From JBDSZL01 sp039925145 (GTDB taxonomy: Bacteria; Acidobacteriota; Vicinamibacteria; Vicinamibacterales; SCN-69-37): a DNA stretch of 17,379 nucleotides. Both the position numbers and the translations under genes were made by a program. The notes beneath the pieces were generated by a model. It was not told where the DNA came from. It made no database searches and worked only from the letters and a program-made list of their open reading frames with translations. The DNA lies in contig JBDSZL010000051.1 in assembly GCA_039925145.1 (NCBI GenBank), positions 1-17,379 on the forward strand, given 5' to 3'. This document shows positions 1 to 7,721 of the stretch, one piece after another; the first letter of the stretch is position 1; every line of letters begins with the position of its first letter.

Positions 1-7
1 CGTGGTG

Positions 8-1009
8 ATGAAACGAATACTTGCGATGGCGGCGGTGGTAGCGGTGGCCGGATGCTCGCTCGATAAACAGAGTGCGCCGCCGCTGGCGGGTCCCTCCGAG
101 CTGGGTCTGTCACTGGCCATAACGGCCACGCCCGACATCATCACGCAGGATGGCCAGTCGCAGGCGGTGCTCGAGATTTTTGCGCGCGACGCCTCCAGTC
201 AGCCCATCCGGGGCTTGACGCTCCGCGCCGAAACGGTCATCGGCGGGCAGCCAACCGACATCGGCACGCTTTCGTCGAAGACGATCTCCACGAACAGCGA
301 TGGCAAAGCGGTGTTGACGTACCGATCGCCCACGGCGCCGCCACCCTCGCAGAACACCGACACCGTCGTCACAGTGATGGTGACGCCCGTCAGCAACAAC
401 TACGCGGGGTCACTGCCGCGGCAGGTGGAAATCCGCCTTGCGCGTCCTGGCATCATCCTGCCTCCCAACGGCAAGCCAGTACCCAGCTTCTTCTTCTCGC
501 CCACCGCGCCGCGCGAAGAAGACGATGTCTTCTTCGACGGATCTGCGTCGGTCGATCCTGATGGGCAGATCGTCTCGTATACGTGGACGTTCGGCGACGG
601 GCGGTCATCGAGCTCGTCGAGTCCCACGACGCGGCATCACTACGACCTGGCGGCGGTCTACTCGGTCGTGCTCACGGTCACCGACGATCGCGGGCAGAGC
701 GCGTCCAGCGCGCCGACAGACGTCACCGTGTCGTCCGTCACGGGGCCGACCGCGCAATTTGCCATCTCGCCGACTTCGCCGAAGAAGTTCGACCTCGTCA
801 GCGTGAATGCCAGCGCCTCGAAGACGAGTGCGGCGCACAGCATCGTGCGCTACGACTGGGACTTCGGCGATGGGTCCGCGCTTGTGACCGGAGGCCCGCA
901 GAACAACCACGTGTATACGGCCGTCGGCACCTACGCCATCTCGCTCAAGGTAACTGACGACACCGGCCGCGTGGCTGTCCTGACCCAGACCGTTTCCGTG
1001 GCTCCGTAG
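8..1009 (+). CDS. PKD-domain lipoprotein, probably outer-membrane anchored
   Basis: A 333-residue exported lipoprotein of unknown specific role. I start it at ATG 8 because this gives a classic signal peptide: MKR, a hydrophobic Ala/Val stretch, then a VAGC lipobox with the lipidated Cys at residue 16. The two in-frame GTG codons just before it (2 and 5) lie at the window edge and cannot be excluded. Ser follows the Cys, and no Asp retention signal is seen, so outer-membrane placement is likely. After a linker, residues about 36-145 look like a bacterial Ig-like (invasin/Big-type) fold with a DGKAVLTY strand. Two PKD domains follow (about 157-243 and 248-331), each with the hallmark W-x-FGDG motif (WTFGDG at 193-198, WDFGDG at 284-289) and a V-T-D-D strand near its end. 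PKD and Ig-like domains usually mediate surface protein or glycan contacts. The next gene starts 18 bases downstream, so the two are probably co-transcribed. Confidence 0.85.
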   Translation: MKRILAMAAVVAVAGCSLDKQSAPPLAGPSELGLSLAITATPDIITQDGQSQAVLEIFARDASSQPIRGLTLRAETVIGGQPTDIGTLSSKTISTNSDGKAVLTYRSPTAPPPSQNTDTVVTVMVTPVSNNYAGSLPRQVEIRLARPGIILPPNGKPVPSFFFSPTAPREEDDVFFDGSASVDPDGQIVSYTWTFGDGRSSSSSSPTTRHHYDLAAVYSVVLTVTDDRGQSASSAPTDVTVSSVTGPTAQFAISPTSPKKFDLVSVNASASKTSAAHSIVRYDWDFGDGSALVTGGPQNNHVYTAVGTYAISLKVTDDTGRVAVLTQTVSVAP

Positions 1010-1027
1010 CAGAAGCCGGAGGGCACC

Positions 1028-3076
1028 ATGGCGGGCATTCTCCTGAATCGCAGCCGGCAGATTCCGGCTGAGGACACGCCGGCGTTTGGTGGAATCGCAG
1101 AGCGGTTCCGTCGCGCCGGCGACCTCGACCGCGCCATTACGCTCTGCCGCGACGGGCTCAAGCGTTTTCCGAATCTCCTCTCTGCGCGCGTCACCCTCGG
1201 CTGGGCGCTGCTCGACAAGGGCGACTACGACGAGGCACGAATTGAGCTCGAGCAGGTCATGCGCCGGGCGCCCGACAATCTGGCGGCCATTCGCGGCCTT
1301 GCCGAGTTGCACGACCGGACAGATGGCACCGTCTCCTCCATGGAATCCTGGCCACCTCACCAGGACCACCAGGACCACCAGAAGTATCAGGAACCGATCG
1401 TCCCCGAGAAGCCGCTCCGGCCTGAGCTCCCCAGCTTGCCGCATCCCGCGTCACACGCGACCGTCCCGCCAGAGCCGGTGGCCAACCCGTTTGCTGCCGC
1501 GGCTGATTCGCTGGTTCCAGAGTCGCTGATTGTGTCGCCGGCCTCGGCCGCTATAGAAGCCGCCGGGGGCGCCGCGCTTGTGGAGGACGAGGCGTCCGCC
1601 AGTACGGTCGAAGGCCTGGCCACCTCGGCAGGTGCCGCGCTCGAGAGCGTCACGGGAGCGATGGCGTTCGACCCAGGTCTGCCTGCGCCCGCCGCACACG
1701 CTGCCTCGTCCGAAACCATGACGGCGACCGACTGGGAAACAGAGGCGGCGCTCGCCGATCTCGGTGGCTCGGCGGCGTGGGAGGACGAACAGCCCACGAC
1801 TGGTGCGCTGCAGATGGCCGACGCGCCGGACGCGACCGATCTGTCCGTCACGTCACAGGTCCCCGGAAGCTCCAGCTTGGACAACGCGCAGGCTCTGTTC
1901 GATGACGCGGCAACCGGAGCCGAGGATGAGACGGCGGGACTCGACGAGATGCTGCGAGCACTCGTGTCTGAAGAGCTGGCCGACGAAGACGTGCCGCTGA
2001 TCGAGCTGCCGCAGGCCGCAACCGCCTCGCTCGCGTCTGCGATGGCTGCGCTCGAAGTCCCTGAATGTGACGACCCGGAACTGCAGGCAGTGATTGACGA
2101 GATGGCCGCGGCCGAAGTGGCCGCGAACGAGCACCCTCAGGGCGAGGCGACGGCCGCAGTTCTCGAATCGGCCTCGGTCGTCAGCACATCACCATTACTG
2201 CCGGAGCCCATCGTGGACGACGGCGTGCTCGACACGCCCGCGGTCTTGGTTGAGGAAAGCCACACGACGGCGAACGAGATTCTCGTCGCGCCGGAGAACG
2301 ACGCGGCGCCGATGGCGTTGGTCGAAGACCAGCACGCCCTTGCCGCAGACGCTGCCGTGGTGGAGGAGCAGTCCCACGAGTTCGCCGAACGTGCGGCCGC
2401 TCCAGAATCGGACGAGGCAGTCGGCCTTCTCCAAGCCGACGCGCAGCCAGCGTCGGTCGCGGAGCCAGACTTCGATGAGTTCGCGGCCGAAGCGGAGGAG
2501 ATCCCGGCCGAAGAGGCATGCGTCGAGTCGATGGAAGTCCCGACCCCTGCCGCTGAAGACATCGTCTACGAGGAAGCGATCGCCGCACACGACATCGTCG
2601 ACGACGACACAGCAGTGGCGGCAGCCGCTTTGGCGACGGCCGGCCAGCCGGCACCGCTCACCTTGCCATCGACGGATCAGGAAGAGGTTGTCGCCGCAGA
2701 GGTCGAGGTGGCCGCGGAGCCGGAGCCAGCGATCGCGGCCTACGAAGACTTCGCGGATTTTGCTAAGGACCGGGCGGTCACGTCGCGCCCCGTCGAACCG
2801 TCGTTTGGCATCGCGGACACGCTGCCGGTTCTGGACCTCATTGCGGCCCCTGCGGCACCCCAACCCGAGTGGTTGAACGTAGCGTTTCGGCCCGTCGACG
2901 ACCTGGTGGACCTACCGCTCCGGCACCAGGCCTCGACGTACACCCTCGGGTCTGAACCGATCTCGCGCTCAGACGCCCGCGTCAGTCGGCGCCATGCGCA
3001 AATTGTCGCGCTCGAGGGTCTGCTGGCCAAGGTCGAAGCCCGACGACTGCAACTTTCTACCTCATCTGTGGCGTAA
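1028..3076 (+). CDS. TPR protein with a very long acidic Ala/Glu-rich low-complexity region
   Basis: 682 residues; I do not recognise the family with certainty. A good Shine-Dalgarno (GGAGGG at 1018-1023) sets the ATG start. Residues 1-97 form about two tetratricopeptide repeats (FRRAGDLDRAITLCRDGL, then ALLDKGDYDEARIELEQVM followed by a third-helix-like APDNLAAIRGLAELHD). From about residue 100 to 640 the protein is low complexity, rich in Ala, Glu, Asp, Val and Pro, strongly acidic and presumably disordered. The last 30 or so residues turn basic and helical (ARVSRRHAQIVALEGLLAKV), a candidate amphipathic or coiled-coil docking helix. There is no signal peptide or membrane helix. The layout recalls polar scaffold proteins such as FimV, which combine TPRs with a long acidic region, but domain order differs and homology is not shown. 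It sits between the PKD lipoprotein and a peptidase gene only 8 bases away, suggesting one transcript. Confidence 0.75.
   Translation: MAGILLNRSRQIPAEDTPAFGGIAERFRRAGDLDRAITLCRDGLKRFPNLLSARVTLGWALLDKGDYDEARIELEQVMRRAPDNLAAIRGLAELHDRTDGTVSSMESWPPHQDHQDHQKYQEPIVPEKPLRPELPSLPHPASHATVPPEPVANPFAAAADSLVPESLIVSPASAAIEAAGGAALVEDEASASTVEGLATSAGAALESVTGAMAFDPGLPAPAAHAASSETMTATDWETEAALADLGGSAAWEDEQPTTGALQMADAPDATDLSVTSQVPGSSSLDNAQALFDDAATGAEDETAGLDEMLRALVSEELADEDVPLIELPQAATASLASAMAALEVPECDDPELQAVIDEMAAAEVAANEHPQGEATAAVLESASVVSTSPLLPEPIVDDGVLDTPAVLVEESHTTANEILVAPENDAAPMALVEDQHALAADAAVVEEQSHEFAERAAAPESDEAVGLLQADAQPASVAEPDFDEFAAEAEEIPAEEACVESMEVPTPAAEDIVYEEAIAAHDIVDDDTAVAAAALATAGQPAPLTLPSTDQEEVVAAEVEVAAEPEPAIAAYEDFADFAKDRAVTSRPVEPSFGIADTLPVLDLIAAPAAPQPEWLNVAFRPVDDLVDLPLRHQASTYTLGSEPISRSDARVSRRHAQIVALEGLLAKVEARRLQLSTSSVA
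1358..1384 (+). repeat. 9-base tandem repeat inside the TPR protein gene
   Basis: Two perfect copies of CACCAGGAC (1358-1366 and 1367-1375) are followed by a degenerate third copy, CACCAGAAG. In frame they encode the His-Gln-Asp run at the junction between the TPR head and the acidic tail. It could vary in length by slippage. Confidence 0.8.
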
Positions 3077-3084
3077 TCGCCGCC

Positions 3085-4200
3085 ATGAGTTCTTCTTCCG
3101 GACCCGATAGGGCCGCACGGCTCAGCGTGCTCCAGTCGACGCTCATTGGCCCGCACCTGGATGCGCTCGTCATCTCGTCGCTCGACAACATCAGATATCT
3201 CACCGGGTTCGGCGGCTCTTCGGGCCTGTTGCTGATCACGCGGCGGGCCTGCACGCTCATCACGGACGGCCGGTACGAGCTCGCGGTCAGGGCGGCGATC
3301 TCCGACGGCACGATTGCACCTGTCGGCGTGGCCAGGGTCGCGATCCGCTACGACCTCACCCTGGCCGAGTGCCTCAGCCTCCTGGGCGGGCGGAAGGTGG
3401 GGTTCGAAGCGGCGCACGTCACGGTCGCAACGCTCCAGGCCTGGCAAAAGGTTCTGCCGGATGTGATCTGGAGCGACACGCACGGCCTGGTCGAACGCCA
3501 GCGGCTGATCAAAGATCCGTGGGAGCAAGAGGTCTTCAGGCGGGCCGGAAAGGCCTTGGCTGGTGTCGCCCTGCGGCTGCGCGAGTGGGTGCGCGCGGGG
3601 GAGTCCGAGCGTGACGTGGCCGCGGCCATCGAACATGGACTCATGGAGGCCGGCTTCGCGAAGCCGGCATTCCCTACAATCGTCGCGTCGGGGCCTAACA
3701 GCGCCCATCCCCATGCGCGTCCCACCGCCCGGCCACTGGCCAGCGGTGACCTGGTCGTGCTGGACTTTGGCGGCGAGTTAGACGGATACTGCGTCGACCT
3801 GACGCGGATGGCTGTTGTTGGGCCGGCTTCGGCAGAGGCAGAGGCTCTCTACGCTTCGGTGCGCGTAGCGCATCAGGCGGCCCTGGATGCCGTAAGGCCG
3901 GGAATCGAGACTTCCGCGATCGACGCAGCGGCGCGCGGAGTGCTCGAATCTCGAGGATTAGGCGAGGCGTTTCTGCACGGCACAGGCCATGGACTTGGTC
4001 TCGAAGTGCACGAGGCGCCCCGGATCGCGCGGAGCGGTCCAGAAGCCCCCGAACTGGTGGAGGTCGGCATGGTGTTCACGATTGAACCTGGTGCCTATCT
4101 CCCGGAACTGGGGGGCGTTCGGCTGGAGGACGATGTGCTCGTGACGGCTATGGGCTGCGAGGTGCTGACGGAGGCTCCACGCGATCTGCTGGTCGTCTGA
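3085..4200 (+). CDS. pepP: M24 family metallopeptidase, Xaa-Pro aminopeptidase/dipeptidase type
   Basis: A 371-residue cytosolic metallopeptidase that should remove N-terminal residues next to proline. The N-terminal creatinase-like domain (about 15-135) contains the YLTGFGGSSG segment. The C-terminal pita-bread domain carries all five metal ligands: Asp227 (VLDFGGE), Asp238 (CVDLTR), His302 (GTGHGLG), Glu334 (FTIEPG) and Glu348 (VRLEDD). The substrate-binding His of the HPH segment (208-210) is also present. At 371 residues it is of the shorter PepQ/YpdF-like type rather than the roughly 440-residue E. coli PepP, so the symbol is a family-level guess. The gene lies 8 bases after the TPR gene, and its TGA stop overlaps the accB ATG by one base (TGATG), so translational coupling is likely. 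A peptidase before accBC is a known arrangement, but there efp usually lies between them and it is missing here. Confidence 0.9.
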   Translation: MSSSSGPDRAARLSVLQSTLIGPHLDALVISSLDNIRYLTGFGGSSGLLLITRRACTLITDGRYELAVRAAISDGTIAPVGVARVAIRYDLTLAECLSLLGGRKVGFEAAHVTVATLQAWQKVLPDVIWSDTHGLVERQRLIKDPWEQEVFRRAGKALAGVALRLREWVRAGESERDVAAAIEHGLMEAGFAKPAFPTIVASGPNSAHPHARPTARPLASGDLVVLDFGGELDGYCVDLTRMAVVGPASAEAEALYASVRVAHQAALDAVRPGIETSAIDAAARGVLESRGLGEAFLHGTGHGLGLEVHEAPRIARSGPEAPELVEVGMVFTIEPGAYLPELGGVRLEDDVLVTAMGCEVLTEAPRDLLVV

Positions 4201-4691
4201 TGCCTATGAATCTCGACGACATCAAGGAAATTCTGGAGCTCGTCCGCGACCACAACCTCGTGGACTTCGAGCTCGAACGCGACGGTCTCAAGATCCGGAT
4301 CCGCAAGGCCGGACACGAACTGGCCTTCGTTGCGCCCTCGTCGCCGCTCGCCACAGCGCAGCCACCCCTGACCGGGGCCGCTCCGGCCGCCGTGCCTGGC
4401 GCCGCGGGTGCCGGGGCGCCGCCCGTCTCGGACGTGGCAGACCCGGTGAACCTCGCCGTCATCAAGTCCCCGATCGTCGGCACCTTTTACCTATCGCCCG
4501 AGCCCTCGGCTCCCTCGTTCGTGGAGATTGGCGATACCGTCCGTAAAGGGCAAGTGCTCTGCATCATCGAAGCGATGAAACTGATGAACGAGATCGAGAG
4601 CGATTGCGACGGAGAGCTCGCCGCCATTTACGTTGAAAATGGCAAGGCCGTCCAGTTCGGCGAGCGGCTCTTCGCGGTCAAAGTCGGCTGA
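4200..4691 (+). CDS. accB: Biotin carboxyl carrier protein of acetyl-CoA carboxylase
   Basis: 163 residues, normal for AccB. It carries the biotin that AccC carboxylates and AccA/AccD then use to make malonyl-CoA, the first step of fatty acid synthesis. The N-terminal segment (DIKEILELVRDHNLVDFELE, residues 7-26) is typical of AccB. An Ala/Pro-rich flexible linker follows (about 44-78), then the biotinyl domain from about 86. The biotin site is EAMKLMNEI with Lys127, and the preceding SPIVGTFY matches the family. The ATG at 4200 overlaps the stop of the peptidase gene; a second in-frame ATG at 4206 is a possible alternative, since no strong Shine-Dalgarno decides. accC follows after 39 bases that contain a perfect hairpin. 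Confidence 0.96.
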   Translation: MPMNLDDIKEILELVRDHNLVDFELERDGLKIRIRKAGHELAFVAPSSPLATAQPPLTGAAPAAVPGAAGAGAPPVSDVADPVNLAVIKSPIVGTFYLSPEPSAPSFVEIGDTVRKGQVLCIIEAMKLMNEIESDCDGELAAIYVENGKAVQFGERLFAVKVG

Positions 4692-4698
4692 CGCACAC

Positions 4699-4715
4699 GG
4701 CGGGCGGAGCCCGCC
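4699..4715 (+). promoter_or_regulatory. Hairpin in the accB-accC gap
   Basis: A perfect 7-base GC stem (GGCGGGC at 4699-4705, GCCCGCC at 4709-4715) with a three-base loop fills the middle of the 39-base spacer. There is no U-run after it, so it is not a standard intrinsic terminator. It could tune accC expression relative to accB through RNA stability or partial attenuation. This role is inference. Confidence 0.55.
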
Positions 4716-4730
4716 CAGGCAGAACACGAC

Positions 4731-6107
4731 ATGTTCAACAAAGTACTCATCGCGAACCGCGGCGAGATCGCTCTTCGGGTGATCTACGCCTGCCGCGAGC
4801 TCGGCATCAAGACCGTCGCCGTCTATTCCGAGGCCGACGAGCATTCGCTGCACGTCCGCTTTGCGGACGAGGACGTGTGCATCGGTCCTGCCCGCAGCAT
4901 GGACAGCTACCTCAACGTGCCCGCGATCATCAGCGCCGCCGAGATCACCGGCGCCGACGCGATCCATCCCGGCTATGGGTTCCTGTCCGAGAGCGCGTAT
5001 CTAGCCGAGGTCTGCGAGGCTTGTCATATCAAGTTCATCGGTCCGTATCCGAACGTGATTCGGCTGATGGGGGACAAGGCACGCGCGCGCCGCGCGATGA
5101 AGAAAGCCGGCGTCCCGGTGCTCCCCGGCAGTGATGGCCCCGTGCAGAGTGACGAACAGGCCATCGGCATCGCCAAGGAATTGGGATATCCGGTCATCAT
5201 CAAGGCCGTTGCCGGTGGTGGCGGACGGGGCATGCGCGTCGTGCGCTCGGTCGAAGAGCTCAGCAAGGCATTCAAGACCGCCACACGCGAGGCCGAGGCG
5301 GCTTTCGGCGTTGGCGACGTGTATCTCGAGAAATACGTCGAGCATCCCCGTCACATCGAAATCCAGGTGCTCGGGGATCATCACGGCAACGTCGTGCACC
5401 TCGGCGAGCGCGAGTGCTCCATTCAGCGGCGTCACCAGAAGCTCATCGAAGAGGCGCCGTCGATGGCGCTCACGGAGAAGCAGCGCCGCAAACTGGGGGC
5501 GACGGTCGTGGATGCCGCCAAGGCGGTGCAGTATGCCAACGCCGGGACGTTCGAGTTCCTGATGGACCCGACTGGCCACTTCTATTTCCTCGAAGCCAAC
5601 ACCCGCCTGCAGGTCGAACATCCCGTCACCGAGTTCGTCACCGGCATCGACATCGTCAAGGAACAGATTCTGATCGCGGCCGGGCGCCGCCTGTCGGTGA
5701 AGCAGGGCGACATCGAGATTCGCGGCCATGCGCTCGAGTGCCGCATCAACGCAGAAGATCCCGAGACGTTCGTGCCGAGCCCGGGTGTCATTCATGCGTT
5801 CAGCGTGCCCGGCGGGCCGGGGGTACGCGTCGATACGTATGCCCACTCCGAGTGCGTGGTGTCCCCGTACTACGATTCCCTCATCGCCAAGATCATCACC
5901 TACGGCCACGACCGCACCGAGGCCATCGCGCGTATGCGGCGCACCCTCGAGATGACGGTGGTCGACGGCATCAAGACGTCGATCCCGCTGCAGCTGAAGA
6001 TCATCAACGAGCCAGACTTCGTCGCGGGCAAGCTGAGCACCAGCTTCATGGAGCGCTTCATGCCCGAGAAGAAGAAGACTGGCGAGCCTCTCGCCGAAAC
6101 CGCATAG
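4731..6107 (+). CDS. accC: Biotin carboxylase subunit of acetyl-CoA carboxylase
   Basis: 458 residues. It uses ATP and bicarbonate to carboxylate the biotin on AccB. The sequence aligns almost without gaps to the E. coli enzyme, so key residues keep the same numbers: Lys116 (GDKARA), Lys158 (VIIKAV), the glycine-rich ATP loop AGGGGRGM (161-168), the ERECS-IQRRHQK segment (227-237), Glu288, Asn290, Arg292, Glu296 (LEANTRLQVEHPVTE) and catalytic Arg338 (ECRIN). The C-terminal domain includes SPYYDSLIAK and DGIKTSIPLQ. The protein ends with a short tail and has no fused biotinyl domain, as expected with accB next door. The first codon follows a weak AGG at 4717-4719, so translation may be only moderate. 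AccA and AccD are not in the window. Confidence 0.97.
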   Translation: MFNKVLIANRGEIALRVIYACRELGIKTVAVYSEADEHSLHVRFADEDVCIGPARSMDSYLNVPAIISAAEITGADAIHPGYGFLSESAYLAEVCEACHIKFIGPYPNVIRLMGDKARARRAMKKAGVPVLPGSDGPVQSDEQAIGIAKELGYPVIIKAVAGGGGRGMRVVRSVEELSKAFKTATREAEAAFGVGDVYLEKYVEHPRHIEIQVLGDHHGNVVHLGERECSIQRRHQKLIEEAPSMALTEKQRRKLGATVVDAAKAVQYANAGTFEFLMDPTGHFYFLEANTRLQVEHPVTEFVTGIDIVKEQILIAAGRRLSVKQGDIEIRGHALECRINAEDPETFVPSPGVIHAFSVPGGPGVRVDTYAHSECVVSPYYDSLIAKIITYGHDRTEAIARMRRTLEMTVVDGIKTSIPLQLKIINEPDFVAGKLSTSFMERFMPEKKKTGEPLAETA

Positions 6108-6126
6108 GGTTTCCGCTCCTTCACGC

Positions 6127-6756
6127 GTGCTCCCGCGCCTGTACGCCATTCTCGACGTCGCGTTGACGCACGCGCACGGCCTGACGCCGCAGAATCTCTT
6201 CGACATCTGGATCGATGCGGGCGTGCGGCTGATTCAGCTTCGCGCGAAGTCGATGGCATCGGGTGCGATGCTCGACCTGGCCGATGCGCTCGCCGAGCGC
6301 GCGCGCACGGCCGGTGTGACGTTCATCGTGAACGACCGCGCTGATATTGCACGATTGTCCGGCGCCGCGGGTGTGCATGTGGGCCAGGGGGATCTGACGC
6401 CCAGGGACGTGCGGCCCCTGCTGCCTGCACCAGCGCTCATTGGTCTCTCCACTCATACGACCGTGCAGGTGACTGCGGCGCTCACGCAGCCGATCGATTA
6501 CCTGGCCATCGGCCCAGTCTTCACCACGCTCTCCAAGCAGAACCCAGACGCCGTCGTCGGTCTGTCGGGGGTTCGCGAGACGGCGGCCGCAGCCCGTGAG
6601 CGGCCGGTGCCGGTGGTTGCGATCGGGGGAATCAGTCTCGAGACGGCCCCAGACGTGATCGACGCGGGCGCCGACGCGGTGGCCATCATCGGCGATCTGC
6701 TGCGGGGCGACCCAGCGCAGCGCGCTCGTGCATTCGTGTCCGCGCTCGGTCGCTGA
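6127..6756 (+). CDS. thiE: Thiamine-phosphate synthase (thiamine phosphate pyrophosphorylase)
   Basis: 209 residues, the usual size for a TIM-barrel ThiE. It joins hydroxymethylpyrimidine diphosphate to thiazole phosphate to give thiamine monophosphate. Motifs in order: IQLRAK (36-41), FIVNDRADIA (66-75), GVHVGQGDL (82-90), GLSTH (106-110), DYLAIGPVFTTLSK (124-137) and VAIGGIS (164-170) near the phosphate site. TenI is a paralogous alternative, but the ND, GQ-D and GPVF-T-SK motifs favour a true ThiE. The start is a GTG at 6127 without a clear Shine-Dalgarno, 19 bases after accC, so reading through from accC is likely. No other thiamine gene and no room for a TPP riboswitch are seen here. Confidence 0.9.
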   Translation: MLPRLYAILDVALTHAHGLTPQNLFDIWIDAGVRLIQLRAKSMASGAMLDLADALAERARTAGVTFIVNDRADIARLSGAAGVHVGQGDLTPRDVRPLLPAPALIGLSTHTTVQVTAALTQPIDYLAIGPVFTTLSKQNPDAVVGLSGVRETAAAARERPVPVVAIGGISLETAPDVIDAGADAVAIIGDLLRGDPAQRARAFVSALGR

Positions 6757-6779
6757 ACGGATCGGATAAGGTACTGCGC

Positions 6780-7721
6780 ATGTCTGCCCGCCGACTCGAT
6801 GGCACCGCCACCGCCGACGCTATTCGCGCTGAATTGATGCCCGACGTAGAGGCTTTTACCCGGGCCGCAGGACGCGCCCCCGCCCTGACGATTGTGCTCG
6901 TCGGCGAGGATCCCGCCTCGCAGGTGTACGTGCGAGGCAAGGAGCGTGCTGGCGGCGACGCTGGGCTTGCCGTTACCGTGCACCGCTTGCCGGCGACCAC
7001 CACGCTGCCTCATCTGCTCGACCTGGTGCGGCAACTCAATGAGGACCCGCTCTGCGACGGCATCCTGGTGCAGTCGCCCCTACCGGCCGCGATGGGTCGG
7101 CGCGCGACCGAGCGTGTGTTCGACGCCATCGACCCCGAGAAAGATGTCGACGGGTTTCATCCTCACAACGTCGGGATGCTCGTGCAGGGACGGGCTCGGC
7201 TGGTGCCGTGCACGCCGTCGGGTGTGATCGAGCTGCTCGTGCGCGCCGAGGTGCCGATAGCCGGCGCCCACGCCGTGGTGATTGGCCGCAGCGAGATCGT
7301 CGGCAAGCCGATGGCCCTGCTTCTGTTGCAGCGCGACGCGACCGTCACGATTTGCCATTCGCGCACCCCCGATCTGTCGGCCATCACGCGGCAGGCAGAC
7401 ATCCTGGTGTCGGCCGTGGGTCGCCCCGGCATGGTGTCTGCCGGGATGGTCAAACCGGGTGCCGCGGTCATCGACGTCGGCACGACGCCGGTCCAGGACC
7501 GCGAAACGGTGGTACGGCTCTTCGGCGAAGGAAGCTCCAGAGTCGCGAGCTTCGAGAAGCGAGGCTCGACCGTTGTCGGCGACATCCATCCCTCGGTCGG
7601 CGAGGTGGCCGGCGCGCTCTCGCCCGTCCCTGGCGGCGTGGGCCCGCTCACGATCGTGATGCTGCTCCAGAACACTCTGCGCGCCGCGGTCGGGCGGCGC
7701 GAGCGGTTAACCGCTCTCTGA
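6780..7721 (+). CDS. folD: Bifunctional methylenetetrahydrofolate dehydrogenase / methenyltetrahydrofolate cyclohydrolase
   Basis: 313 residues, slightly longer than the usual 280-300. It interconverts methylene-, methenyl- and formyl-tetrahydrofolate for purine and formyl-Met synthesis. The catalytic Tyr50 and Lys54 lie in YVRGKERA, Gln98 in GILVQSPLP, and the KDVDGFHPHN motif (121-130) follows. PCTPSGVIELL (143-153) and the NADP loop GRSEIVGKPMA (169-179) with CHSRTPDL follow. The end of the conserved core, GGVGPLTIVMLLQNT (285-299), is intact. The segment around 236-265 (VQDRETVVRLFGEGSS) is longer than in the E. coli protein. A TAAGG at 6767-6771 precedes ATG 6780 by 8 bases. The gene end overlaps the convergent coaE by 15 bases. 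Confidence 0.95.
   Translation: MSARRLDGTATADAIRAELMPDVEAFTRAAGRAPALTIVLVGEDPASQVYVRGKERAGGDAGLAVTVHRLPATTTLPHLLDLVRQLNEDPLCDGILVQSPLPAAMGRRATERVFDAIDPEKDVDGFHPHNVGMLVQGRARLVPCTPSGVIELLVRAEVPIAGAHAVVIGRSEIVGKPMALLLLQRDATVTICHSRTPDLSAITRQADILVSAVGRPGMVSAGMVKPGAAVIDVGTTPVQDRETVVRLFGEGSSRVASFEKRGSTVVGDIHPSVGEVAGALSPVPGGVGPLTIVMLLQNTLRAAVGRRERLTAL
7701..7716. terminator. Perfect 16-base palindrome at the folD/coaE convergent overlap
   Basis: GAGCGGTTAACCGCTC reads the same on both strands and can fold, in either transcript, as a six-pair stem with a UUAA loop. The coaE stop codon lies at its centre (7707-7709), and the folD stop follows at 7719-7721. Neither side has a U-run, so a bidirectional termination or RNA-end-protection role is inference. 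Confidence 0.45.

Noticed and set aside
2740..3714. 324-codon minus-strand frame over the TPR gene end and the peptidase
   Set aside because: It crosses the junction of two good plus-strand genes and is basic low-complexity shadow sequence.
6108..6126. TPP riboswitch before thiE
   Set aside because: The gap to accC is only 19 bases, too short for a riboswitch, and no thi-box is seen in the end of accC.
5001..6206. 401-codon minus-strand frame over accC
   Set aside because: AccC is full length with all catalytic residues; the antisense frame shows no family features.
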